A DNA stretch of 14,737 nucleotides from CAYJAZ01 sp964368455. GTDB taxonomy: Bacteria > Desulfobacterota > Desulfovibrionia > Desulfovibrionales > Desulfovibrionaceae. Numbering within the stretch: the first letter of the stretch is position 1; each line of letters starts with the position of its first letter. Under the pieces are notes generated by a model that did not search any database, had not been told where the DNA came from, and worked only from the letters and a program-made list of their open reading frames with translations. The stretch covers positions 1-14,737 of the forward strand of contig CAYJAZ010000040.1 in NCBI GenBank assembly GCA_964368455.1, in the 5' to 3' direction. Of this stretch, positions 6,689 through 14,070 are shown piece after piece. The translations under genes were made by a program, and so were the position numbers.

Positions 6689-7432
6689 CTATTCTTCTAT
6701 CCAAATAAAAGAACCTTGTCTTCCGCTTTTTTTCACTCTTCTATAAGAAAAAAACATATCTTTAAGCGTATAAGTGCAAAAATCTAATGAATAAATTTGG
6801 CTATAAGGAATGCCTACTGAATTGAGTTGATCTTTCGTCAATTGCCAAAGATTCATCTTCTTTTCTTTTTTATCAAACCATCTGTCAAATTCACTTCCCC
6901 ATTCATCATCATAGTTAATAAATTCAGCCATATAAGGAGAAAGCGAAGGCCCTCGTACAGCAAAAAGATTTTCTGCAGACAATTGGTATTTCATACAAAA
7001 TTCTTTCACAGCTATTTGAGGATATTCTTGCTTATTGCCTCGCCATCCAGAATGCAATGCAAGTATATGTTTTCCTTGCTTTTCAGTGATTAATATTGGC
7101 TGGCAATCTGCTGTTTTTATGCAAAGTGCATGCTTTGTTTTCATTGTAGCAAGTCCGTCAACTCTATAAGGAGCAAGGGCTTGTGCACTTGCCTGTGGCG
7201 GATCAAAAACAGTATCTATTCCATGAACTTGCATAACATCTGTAAAAGAATTTACTTTTAAAGCTTCGCAAATCATGGCTCTATTTTCTTGAACCTTGAT
7301 ACTGTCATCGCCCACTTCAAAAGAAAGATTTCCACCAGCATATACGCCAGCATCTTCTGTTTGAGAGCGAATCTGAAAAGCACATTTCACCTTTGGGATA
7401 TTTGGAAAAGCAAAATTTATAAATTTTAACAT
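6689..7432 (-). CDS. pgeF: PgeF/YfiH family protein (peptidoglycan editing, purine nucleoside phosphorylase)
   Basis: The 247-residue product belongs to the DUF152/YfiH/LACC1 family. Members are annotated variously as polyphenol oxidase, multifunctional purine nucleoside enzyme, and the E. coli editing factor that prevents misincorporation in peptidoglycan. The zinc-site residues are present: QVHG (His70), TADCQPI (Cys110) and ALHSGWRG (His127), close to their positions in E. coli YfiH. GPSLSP and a C-terminal CTYTL...SYRR plus GRQGSF also fit. It is the second gene of a two-gene operon. Its ATG lies inside the end of fau (ATGTTAA, a 7-nt overlap), so translation is probably coupled. GGAAAGAG upstream is the likely ribosome-binding site. 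Which catalytic activity matters in this organism cannot be told from the sequence. Confidence 0.9.
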   Translation of the reverse strand: MLKFINFAFPNIPKVKCAFQIRSQTEDAGVYAGGNLSFEVGDDSIKVQENRAMICEALKVNSFTDVMQVHGIDTVFDPPQASAQALAPYRVDGLATMKTKHALCIKTADCQPILITEKQGKHILALHSGWRGNKQEYPQIAVKEFCMKYQLSAENLFAVRGPSLSPYMAEFINYDDEWGSEFDRWFDKKEKKMNLWQLTKDQLNSVGIPYSQIYSLDFCTYTLKDMFFSYRRVKKSGRQGSFIWIEE

Positions 7433-8028
7433 ATAACTCTTTCCTCACTAATTATATATTCCAAAGGAATATCCCAAGGTTTCACTTCCAATTCGTCTGT
7501 AAATTGAAATGAAAAAACAAGAGAAATAGGAATATATTTAGCTTTTGATAAAAATCTATCGTAAAAACCGCCACCATAGCCTAATCTATAGCCATCTGAA
7601 TTATAAGCAAGACAAGGCAAGATAACAAGTGTATTTTCAGGAACTTGTGAAGCTTCTAAGCAATTTTTTGGTTCTAAAATCCCAAAAAAACCTTCCTGAA
7701 AAGCATTTTCAAAATCTTCTTCCTTAATATTAACAAATTCCATTTTACCGTATTCGCCACATTCCAAAAAGGAAAGACAACGCGGATAATATATGTTTTT
7801 CTTAGCTTTATACGCATCTTCAATCAATAAAGCAGTATCAACTTCTCCATGAAAAGGTCTGTAGACTGCAATATTTTTTGCCTTTTTATAGAATGAGCTT
7901 TCCAAAAGTAAAGCTTGACATTGAGCGGAAAAAACACTATATTGCTCATGTTGCTCAAAGAAAAGCAAACGTTTTTTTCTCATCGCTTCACGAATTTGTT
8001 TATTTGTACTAAGTGATTTTGTGTTCAT
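7426..8028 (-). CDS. fau: 5-formyltetrahydrofolate cyclo-ligase
   Basis: The enzyme converts 5-formyl-THF to 5,10-methenyl-THF with ATP, recovering folate from its storage form. The 200-residue product has the basic N-terminal helix (REAMRKKRL, 13-21), GEVDT (61-65), the phosphate and folate loop GYRLGYGGGFYDRFL (146-160) and PWDIPLEYIISEERVI (184-199), all family hallmarks. AGGGAAT lies upstream of the ATG. Its stop overlaps the pgeF start. In gammaproteobacteria the homologue ygfA follows the 6S RNA gene, but I could find no 6S-like structure upstream here. Confidence 0.94.
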   Translation of the reverse strand: MNTKSLSTNKQIREAMRKKRLLFFEQHEQYSVFSAQCQALLLESSFYKKAKNIAVYRPFHGEVDTALLIEDAYKAKKNIYYPRCLSFLECGEYGKMEFVNIKEEDFENAFQEGFFGILEPKNCLEASQVPENTLVILPCLAYNSDGYRLGYGGGFYDRFLSKAKYIPISLVFSFQFTDELEVKPWDIPLEYIISEERVIC

Positions 8029-8572
8029 TTTTTGATTCCCTTTGTAATTTAGAGCTCTTATAAATTGAACCTTCTGCTATGAGAAAGAAATAAGCATATT
8101 TTTAGTGCAATTGTGTTTCCAAAATCAAGTGCTTTATGAATTTTCAAAAAAATAGAATAACACTGTTTATAAACACATATAAGTAAAGCAAAAAATTCAC
8201 TTTTCTTACAAAGGTTAAAAAATAATTTAAGAAACTCAACTTGCTTATACTATGTTATTTCTTCTAAAAGTGCAATATTTAAGAATGTACTTCCTTTTAC
8301 ACTCTCGCTTATTGCCATTCGTGTCTAACCAATAAAAACAAATTATAAAACAAAGAAAATAAAGTCAAAAGTGAAATTTTCTTCTTATAATTTGTATACA
8401 AATCTCTCTTAAATAAAGTTCAAATTTAACATCATTTATAGTGAATTTCAAAAATAGATGAGAAGTAATATTTACCAAAAGAATGCATTGTAATTTTTTT
8501 ATACTCAATAAAGTAAACTACTTAGAAAGTATAACTCTAAAACAAATTTTATTAAAATAAATAGGAAAATTT
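8029..8572. promoter_or_regulatory. Divergent intergenic control region, fau / RNase E-G gene
   Basis: No convincing gene or RNA gene is visible in these 544 very AT-rich nt. Two perfect palindromes stand out: TGTTTATAAACA (8164-8175) and ATTTGTATACAAAT (8390-8403). The second overlaps a perfect TATAAT at 8386-8391 on the + strand. If that is the -10 of the RNase gene, the leader is about 175 nt and the palindrome is placed to act as an operator. A second TATACT is at 8500-8505. AGGA before the ATG at 8573 is the ribosome-binding site. In E. coli the long rne leader mediates autoregulation, and a similar role here is possible but unproven. Confidence 0.35.
8057..8085 (-). promoter_or_regulatory. 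Candidate promoter for fau-pgeF
   Basis: On the reverse strand TTCTCA (8085-8080) and TATAAG (8062-8057) are separated by 17 nt. The start of transcription would be near 8050, giving a leader of about 20 nt. An alternative pair further away, TTGCAC (8275-8270) with TAGTAT (8252-8247), also has a 17-nt spacer. Confidence 0.35.
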
Positions 8573-11500
8573 ATGACTAAGAATCAAAATACTGATGAAA
8601 ATCTTCAAGATGAAAAAAAAGTAATAAGAAGAGGCCGTCCAAAAAAAGTTCAAGACAAAGCAATTGCTCAAGAAGAAACTATTGTTGCCGTGAAAACAAG
8701 AAAACCTCGCACAAGCACAACAGTTGCTAATGAAATCAAACCATTAGAAAATTCAAAATCAAAGAAAAAAGCTCCTGTCACCGCTATTCAAGACGAAGAA
8801 AGTTCTGCACCAAAAACAATTGTGCCAATTCAAGATGAAAAGAAAACATCAAAAAGAAATCCAAGAAAAACAAATGTTACAAATTCTAAAACAGAGCAAG
8901 CACAGCCTGAAAAACTAGACAATGTAAAAAATCCTGTGCAAATTAATGAAGAAGCAAAAGATCAAGTAAAAGTTCAAGACATTGAACAAATCAAGCAAGA
9001 TGCACCTAAGAAAAGAGGTAGAAAACCTAAAGCCTTAGTAAATCTAGCTCAAGATCTTGAACTACCTCAAGAAGTGCGTGATATTGAACAAGCTCTTGCT
9101 ATGCCAAGAAATAAAAGACCTATGAGGTCCAACAATAAAGTAAATCGTGACACAAATTCACGTCCTCACTCTGCTCCAGCCCTTGCTCCTGAAGGTATGC
9201 AAAGTTTTAATGCTTATTTTTCAACTCATGAACAAAACACAGTTGAAAACAAAACAAATTCCAATACTGTACAAGACACAAATTTACACGATTCTATTCA
9301 ACTTTTGCCAAGCCAAAGAAATAATAAAGTTCATAATGAAGAAACAAATAGAAATCAAGAACATCAGAAAAATATCCATCATGATACTTTAGATCAAGAC
9401 TATACATATACCAAAGACATGCCAAGACCAAATAAAGGCTTGAGCAAAAATTTCTTTAAAAGAATCCCGCTTGACGATAATGCTATAAAGCAAAAAGAAA
9501 CTATGTATAATCCAATGCTTTATCCAGCACCAAAGCAATTACAGGGAAAAGTTCAAACTAAAAAGCAAAATCCTCAACAAATGCCGCCTTTTGCTCCAGA
9601 ACAAAATGCTTTTTATCCACAAGCTTTATCACAATTCCCTATTCAAGAAAACCAGCAAAACCAGTATGTTAATTGGCAAAACCAAAAACAAAAAAACCAA
9701 AATAGAAATAATAATCAAAATTTAAATCGTCAAAAAAATCAAAATAATAGACAAAGACAACAATCTATTAAAAACATGCCGCAACCAGCCCCTGCTTTTG
9801 ATAATTCTTCAATTATTGCAGCTATTACTGGCAAATCTTTTGAAACTGACGATATATATTCTCCTCTCGCTCACAATACAAATGCCCCACATTTTCCGCA
9901 AGCTCCAAATCAGCAAAATAATTATGCAAAAAATCAACAAAATATAAGACAAGGCAAGGGACAAAGAAAAAATAACGCTCAAGCCTTTAATGCTGAACAT
10001 ATAGCTTCTGATGAAACATCCATCTTGCATCAAAACATGCTCTATCAACGCAGTCAGAATGCAGAAACTACAAAGAAGAATCCAAAAAATTTCTCTCAAG
10101 CTCATCTCACTAAATTACCTTCTTTTGCCCAATCTGCTTTAGAACATAAAGATGATTTAAGCTTTATTTCAAGTCCTTTACCTGAAACTCCTTATTATGC
10201 TTTTGATGATGATGCAGCAATGCTTGCTTTAGAAACAAAAGCTGTCACAAGTGAGAAGAAAACAAGAGGCCGCAAGAAAAAAGCTGATCTTATCGAAGAA
10301 CAAATCCCTAATGATTTGAAGATGTTTGTTTCTGTGCAATCAGAAGAACAAGTTGAAGTAGCCCTAGTTAAGGATGACACTGTTGTTGAATATTTTGTAG
10401 AAATGAGTCATCAAGCGAAGATTCGCGGAAATATTTATAAAGCAAGCATCCACAACGTAGATCCAAATCTTCAAGCTGCTTTTATTAATTTTGGCTCTGT
10501 AAAAAATGGCTTCTTACAAATTGACGAAGTACATCCTGATTATTATCTTGCACCACATGCACCAACAAAAAACCATAAATTCCCGCTCATTAGCAAAGTT
10601 TTACGTCCAGGGCAAGAACTTTTTGTGCAAATAGTGAAAGAACCAACACTTACAAAAGGTGCTTTCCTCACTACTTGGATTTCACTTGCAGGCAGATTTT
10701 TAGTGCTTACTCCAGGACAAGAACAATTAGGCGTTTCACGTAAGGTTTCTGATCCTGATGAACGTGCACGTCTTCGTGCTATGCTTGACGGCGTAAATCC
10801 TGAAAAAGGTATGGGAATCATTATAAGAACTGCTGCTGCAAACGCTACTCAAGAAGAATTGCAAGCTGATCTTGATTATTTACAAAAGCTTTGGCTTGAT
10901 ATTTTAGAAAAATCTAGTGAAAAAAGTGCACCTGCACTTGTTCATCAAGAAGTTGAATTAACACAAAGAGTTGTTCGCGATTATCTCAATGAAGATGTTG
11001 GTGAAATTTGGACAAATGACAAAGAAATGGCACATTCTATTACTAAGATGGCAGAATTGCTCTACCCTCAAAAAGCCAATATTGTCAGACATTTCAATAA
11101 TCAACGTGCTGGCCTTTGGGATAGATTTGGTTTGCAAAAACAAATTGATGAAATTTCACAACGCGAAGTTGCACTTCCTTCTGGCGGTAGAGTTGTTTTT
11201 GATCAAACAGAAGCTCTTATGGCCATAGACATAAACTCTGGCAAAACACAAAACAAATCTAATTTCCAAGATATGGTGCTTCAAACAAATATAGAAGCTG
11301 CTCAAGCCATTGCTAGACATCTTCGCTTGCGTGATATTGGCGGACAAGTTGTCATTGATTTCATAGAAGTACACGATAAAAATGCTGTGAAGGAAATTGA
11401 AAAAGCTTTCAAAAAAGCTATGCAATCCGACAGAGCAAGATATGAAATTGGCCATATTTCACCATTTGGCTTACTTGAAGTCATTCGTCAAAGAATTGGA

Positions 11501-11749
11501 TCTTCTGCAATTTCTATTTCAACAGAACCATGCCCACATTGTAATGGCACTGGAACAAGAAGAAATATGGAATGGCAAGCACAAGATGCTCTCAAGGAAA
11601 TTGCGAAAAAAGCAAGACAAGAAAAGACAATTAAATATGTCTACAATACAAATACAGAACTTGCTCTCTATCTTCTCAATATGAAAAGAGATAGAATTTC
11701 CGAACTTGAAGAACGTTTTAATATTCGTATAGAAATTCAAGCTAAATAA
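8573..11749 (+). CDS. rne: RNase E/G family endoribonuclease with large N-terminal low-complexity extension
   Basis: The 1058-residue product is a single-strand-specific endoribonuclease that starts mRNA decay and processes rRNA. The catalytic part is residues about 580-1058. It has an S1 domain (about 617-700, RGNIYKASIHNVDPNLQAAF), the 5'-sensor IIIRTAA (Arg752 and Thr753), the catalytic aspartates in MAIDINSG (Asp886) and VVIDFIEV (Asp929), and the zinc-link CPHCNGTG (987-994). The first roughly 575 residues are predicted disordered. They contain basic AT-hook-like motifs RRGRPKK (19-25), KKRGRKPK (146-153) and TRGRKKK (564-570), and an Asn/Gln/Arg-rich stretch at about 360-400. E. coli RNase E has the reverse order, with the disordered scaffold at the C-terminus. 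The extension is continuous with the catalytic part in one frame. I cannot say from motifs alone whether it is rne or rng in local naming. Confidence 0.92.
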   Translation: MTKNQNTDENLQDEKKVIRRGRPKKVQDKAIAQEETIVAVKTRKPRTSTTVANEIKPLENSKSKKKAPVTAIQDEESSAPKTIVPIQDEKKTSKRNPRKTNVTNSKTEQAQPEKLDNVKNPVQINEEAKDQVKVQDIEQIKQDAPKKRGRKPKALVNLAQDLELPQEVRDIEQALAMPRNKRPMRSNNKVNRDTNSRPHSAPALAPEGMQSFNAYFSTHEQNTVENKTNSNTVQDTNLHDSIQLLPSQRNNKVHNEETNRNQEHQKNIHHDTLDQDYTYTKDMPRPNKGLSKNFFKRIPLDDNAIKQKETMYNPMLYPAPKQLQGKVQTKKQNPQQMPPFAPEQNAFYPQALSQFPIQENQQNQYVNWQNQKQKNQNRNNNQNLNRQKNQNNRQRQQSIKNMPQPAPAFDNSSIIAAITGKSFETDDIYSPLAHNTNAPHFPQAPNQQNNYAKNQQNIRQGKGQRKNNAQAFNAEHIASDETSILHQNMLYQRSQNAETTKKNPKNFSQAHLTKLPSFAQSALEHKDDLSFISSPLPETPYYAFDDDAAMLALETKAVTSEKKTRGRKKKADLIEEQIPNDLKMFVSVQSEEQVEVALVKDDTVVEYFVEMSHQAKIRGNIYKASIHNVDPNLQAAFINFGSVKNGFLQIDEVHPDYYLAPHAPTKNHKFPLISKVLRPGQELFVQIVKEPTLTKGAFLTTWISLAGRFLVLTPGQEQLGVSRKVSDPDERARLRAMLDGVNPEKGMGIIIRTAAANATQEELQADLDYLQKLWLDILEKSSEKSAPALVHQEVELTQRVVRDYLNEDVGEIWTNDKEMAHSITKMAELLYPQKANIVRHFNNQRAGLWDRFGLQKQIDEISQREVALPSGGRVVFDQTEALMAIDINSGKTQNKSNFQDMVLQTNIEAAQAIARHLRLRDIGGQVVIDFIEVHDKNAVKEIEKAFKKAMQSDRARYEIGHISPFGLLEVIRQRIGSSAISISTEPCPHCNGTGTRRNMEWQAQDALKEIAKKARQEKTIKYVYNTNTELALYLLNMKRDRISELEERFNIRIEIQAK

Positions 11750-11792
11750 CTAAAGAAACTATCTTTTTATACTATACTTTTACGGAGTTTTG

Positions 11793-11816
11793 AAAAGGGG
11801 CTATACAGCCCTTTTT
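11793..11816 (+). terminator. Terminator-like hairpin between the RNase gene and queA
   Basis: AAAAGGGGCT (11793-11802) pairs with AGCCCTTTTT (11807-11816) around ATAC, with one G-T wobble. The T-run forms the 3' side of the stem. It can end the RNase transcript. It also lies between a GGAG at 11784-11787 and the queA start at 11828, which otherwise lacks a ribosome-binding site. It could therefore be part of a queA leader that controls its expression. Confidence 0.7.
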
Positions 11817-11827
11817 CTAAAAATACT

Positions 11828-12964
11828 ATGACTATACCTTTAGATTTCTTGCTCTCAAGCTATAATTTTGATCTACCCGAAAAAAATATAGCCCAAGTTC
11901 CATCAGAAAAGAGAGATAGCTCTAAATTGCTTGTTTATTCTAAAAATACACAGCAAATAGAATTTTCTGAATTTAAAAATATCTTGAATTTTCTCCCTTG
12001 TTCAGAAAGTGGATTAAAGCCACTCTTTATTGCAAACAATTCTAAAGTTGTGCCTGCTAGACTTTTTGCTACTAGTGAATTTGGCGGAAAAAGAGAACTT
12101 CTCCTACTCACTCCTCCTCCTATATTAGAAAGAAATGCTCAAAACAATGGAGACAATTTTTCTTGCGAAGCTGAAGTTTTACTCAAACCTTCAAAATCTG
12201 CTAAAATTGGGCAAATTTGGGAATTTACCCCCTATCTCAAAGTTGAAATTCTTGAAAAATATGATTATGGGAAAAATAAAGTCAAATTGATATGGACAAA
12301 GAATATCACCGAAATATTCGAAGAATTTGGACATCTTCCTCTACCCCCTTATATCAAAAGAACAGCAAATACCACAGAAGATAAAGAACGTTACCAAACA
12401 ATTTATGCCAAGCAAGATAAAGCCGGTTCTGTTGCCGCTCCTACCGCTGGCTTACACTTTACTCCAGAACTCAAAAACTCCCTACTTGAAGCAGGCTGCC
12501 TTTGGGAAGAAGTTACCTTGCATGTTGGTTACGGAACTTTCACTCCTGTGCGAGTTGATGATATACGTGAACATCCTATGCATTCAGAATACTTTGAAAT
12601 TTCTTCTGCAACTGTGCAAGCCATATTGAAAGCAAAAGCAGAAAAAAGGCCTGTAATTGCCGTAGGAACAACTTCTTGCCGTGTGCTTGAGGGTTGTGCT
12701 GAAAAATGGAATAAGAGTGAAAATACTTTACTTCCAAGTCAAGGTATGCTCGATTCAACAAATGTTTTCATCTATCCACACAAGCAAAATGCTTTTAAAG
12801 TTATTGATGCTCTCATCACAAATTTTCATTTACCAGAATCCTCACTTCTCATGCTAGTTTCTGCCTTTTCGAGTCGTGAAGAAATCCTCAACATTTATAA
12901 AGAAGCAATAGAAAGAGATTTTCGTTTCTTTTCTTACGGCGATGCAATGCTCATCAAGGATTAA
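11828..12964 (+). CDS. queA: S-adenosylmethionine:tRNA ribosyltransferase-isomerase
   Basis: QueA transfers and rearranges the ribosyl group of SAM onto preQ1 at the wobble position of GUN-anticodon tRNAs to give epoxyqueuosine. The 378-residue product shows NNSKVVPARLF (70-80), PPYIKR (173-178), the KAGSVAAPTAGLHF signature (198-211), HVGYGTFTPVR (232-242), the EHPMHSEYFEIS segment (248-259), AVGTTSCRVLE (278-288) and TNFHLPESSLLMLVSAF (331-347). The length is normal for the family. The ATG at 11828 is the first plausible start. No ribosome-binding site precedes it directly, and a hairpin sits just upstream. The thioesterase gene follows after 2 nt, so the two genes form an operon. Confidence 0.95.
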   Translation: MTIPLDFLLSSYNFDLPEKNIAQVPSEKRDSSKLLVYSKNTQQIEFSEFKNILNFLPCSESGLKPLFIANNSKVVPARLFATSEFGGKRELLLLTPPPILERNAQNNGDNFSCEAEVLLKPSKSAKIGQIWEFTPYLKVEILEKYDYGKNKVKLIWTKNITEIFEEFGHLPLPPYIKRTANTTEDKERYQTIYAKQDKAGSVAAPTAGLHFTPELKNSLLEAGCLWEEVTLHVGYGTFTPVRVDDIREHPMHSEYFEISSATVQAILKAKAEKRPVIAVGTTSCRVLEGCAEKWNKSENTLLPSQGMLDSTNVFIYPHKQNAFKVIDALITNFHLPESSLLMLVSAFSSREEILNIYKEAIERDFRFFSYGDAMLIKD

Positions 12965-12966
12965 CT

Positions 12967-13704
12967 ATGATTATGAATAAAGAAAAAGAACACATACATA
13001 AACATAAGATAGAATTCTCACATTTAGATGAAAATTCATACATTAAACCAGATGGTTATCAACATATCATTGCGCAAGTAATAGACGAACATCTAGCCCT
13101 TTTTGATATAGATTTTGATCTTTGTTTGGAAAATAATTATTCGTGGGTCTTAGTCGCTCTCAATGTGAAAATAGCCAAGCATGTTAAAGGTTGTGCAAAT
13201 CTATTCATACAAACTTGGTTTTCAGAAAGAAAAAGAGTGCATTTTAGACGTGAATTCGAAGCTCGTGACGATAAAGGCGAAGTAGTTTTTGTGGCTTCTA
13301 TTTATTCTATTTTGATTGATTTAAAAACACATGCTATCTATCGTAAAAAAGAACTTCCTTTCACACTAATGGAAGCAAATCCAGAATTTTTGCTAGAATC
13401 AAGTCCAAGTTTCCAAAAAGAAGAGCTTGAATACGTTTTTGCAGACGAACGCACTATACGAAGAAGCTATATAGACGCATTAGGCCATGTAAATAATTGT
13501 AGATACGGTGAATTTGCTTTTGACGCTCTCTCTGACAATGAGGCAGATCTTTCAAAAATCAACGCTTTTGATCTCTACTTCTTATCTGAACTCAAATTAA
13601 ATGAAACACTTATGCTAGAAAAAACTCAAGAAAAGAATATTTCTATACATGGCTATAATAAATCCACGCAAAAAACATCTTTTTATTGTGTTTTTCATAG
13701 ATAA
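12967..13704 (+). CDS. Acyl-ACP thioesterase-like double hotdog protein
   Basis: The 245-residue product fits the acyl-ACP thioesterase family (two hotdog domains), which hydrolyses acyl-ACP to free fatty acid. The first domain carries SWVLVALNVKIAKHV (59-73) and WFSERKRVHFRREFEARD (84-101). The second carries RRSYIDALGHVNNCRYGEF (165-183). In the second domain the usual bacterial pattern is D-x-N-G-H-V-N-N, whereas this protein has D-A-L-G-H-V-N-N, so Leu172 replaces the usual catalytic Asn while His174 remains. The start has AAGGA (12956-12960), inside the end of queA, at 6-nt spacing. A second ATG six bases later is possible. Translation is probably coupled to queA. Repeat copy B starts 21 nt after the stop. 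Confidence 0.85.
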   Translation: MIMNKEKEHIHKHKIEFSHLDENSYIKPDGYQHIIAQVIDEHLALFDIDFDLCLENNYSWVLVALNVKIAKHVKGCANLFIQTWFSERKRVHFRREFEARDDKGEVVFVASIYSILIDLKTHAIYRKKELPFTLMEANPEFLLESSPSFQKEELEYVFADERTIRRSYIDALGHVNNCRYGEFAFDALSDNEADLSKINAFDLYFLSELKLNETLMLEKTQEKNISIHGYNKSTQKTSFYCVFHR

Positions 13705-13724
13705 CTTTTTGTTCTTATGTATAT

Positions 13725-13945
13725 GCCTCCGGCGGGCAAAGGGAATAATTCCCTTTGCAAACCCTACTATGCAAGATATGTGCATAGGGATTTAGCTAAA
13801 GTTGGTTTTTATTTTTTTATTTGCGAAAAAGTTTTAAGAATTCAAGGCTTTCGCCTTTCATTCTTAAATACTGTTTCGCTTTAAAATGGATGAGAATTAA
13901 TTCTCACTGAGATTAAGTTGCCATTTGTCACTACGTTCCAAATGT
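13725..13945 (-). repeat. Dispersed modular repeat, copy B (inverted)
   Basis: Read on the reverse strand, this copy has the same three modules in the same order as A and C. Module III starts at GCCTCCGGCGG (13725-13735) and has a perfect 11-bp inverted repeat, GCAAAGGGAAT (13736-13746) / ATTCCCTTTGC (13748-13758). It also has CTATGCA / TGCATAG, an additional stem at about 13767-13787. Module II is the hairpin 13823-13879. Module I is CATTTG (13922-13927) / CAAATG (13939-13944) with an 11-nt loop. A palindrome GAGAATTAATTCTC lies at 13892-13905. The flanking blocks TTTTAAAGCGAAACAGTATT and ACTTTTTCGCAAATAAAAAA are identical to those in copy A. Confidence 0.88.
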
Positions 13946-13960
13946 GAGTTATTTATTTAG

Positions 13961-14010
13961 AGATAGATTGCCACGTCCTTCACTTTGTTCACTCCTCGCA
14001 ATGACGAATT
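13961..14010. repeat. Short interspersed repeat of a second type
   Basis: The stretch reads AGATAGATTGCCACG ... CTCGCAATGACGAATT. ATTGC near 13967 can pair with GCAAT near 13998-14002. The pattern GATTGC...CGCAATGAC is a dispersed-repeat type I recall from many unrelated bacterial genomes. It occurs only once in this window, so calling it a repeat rests on recognition and not on internal copies. It lies between copies B and C of the modular repeat. Confidence 0.5.
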
Positions 14011-14070
14011 GATACTGCTTTCTTAATAGGATAGCTATTTCTTTAATTTTATTAAAATTAAAACAACACG

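Noticed and set aside
8029..8300. A possible 6S RNA gene upstream of fau, as found before ygfA in gammaproteobacteria
   Set aside because: The stretch is very AT-rich with no long closing stem or central bubble pattern that I can see on the minus strand.
8591..10300. A separate gene encoding the low-complexity N-terminal region, joined by error to the RNase gene
   Set aside because: The frame is continuous with no stop, no internal ribosome-binding site with ATG near the catalytic part was evident, and N-terminal extensions are known in this family.
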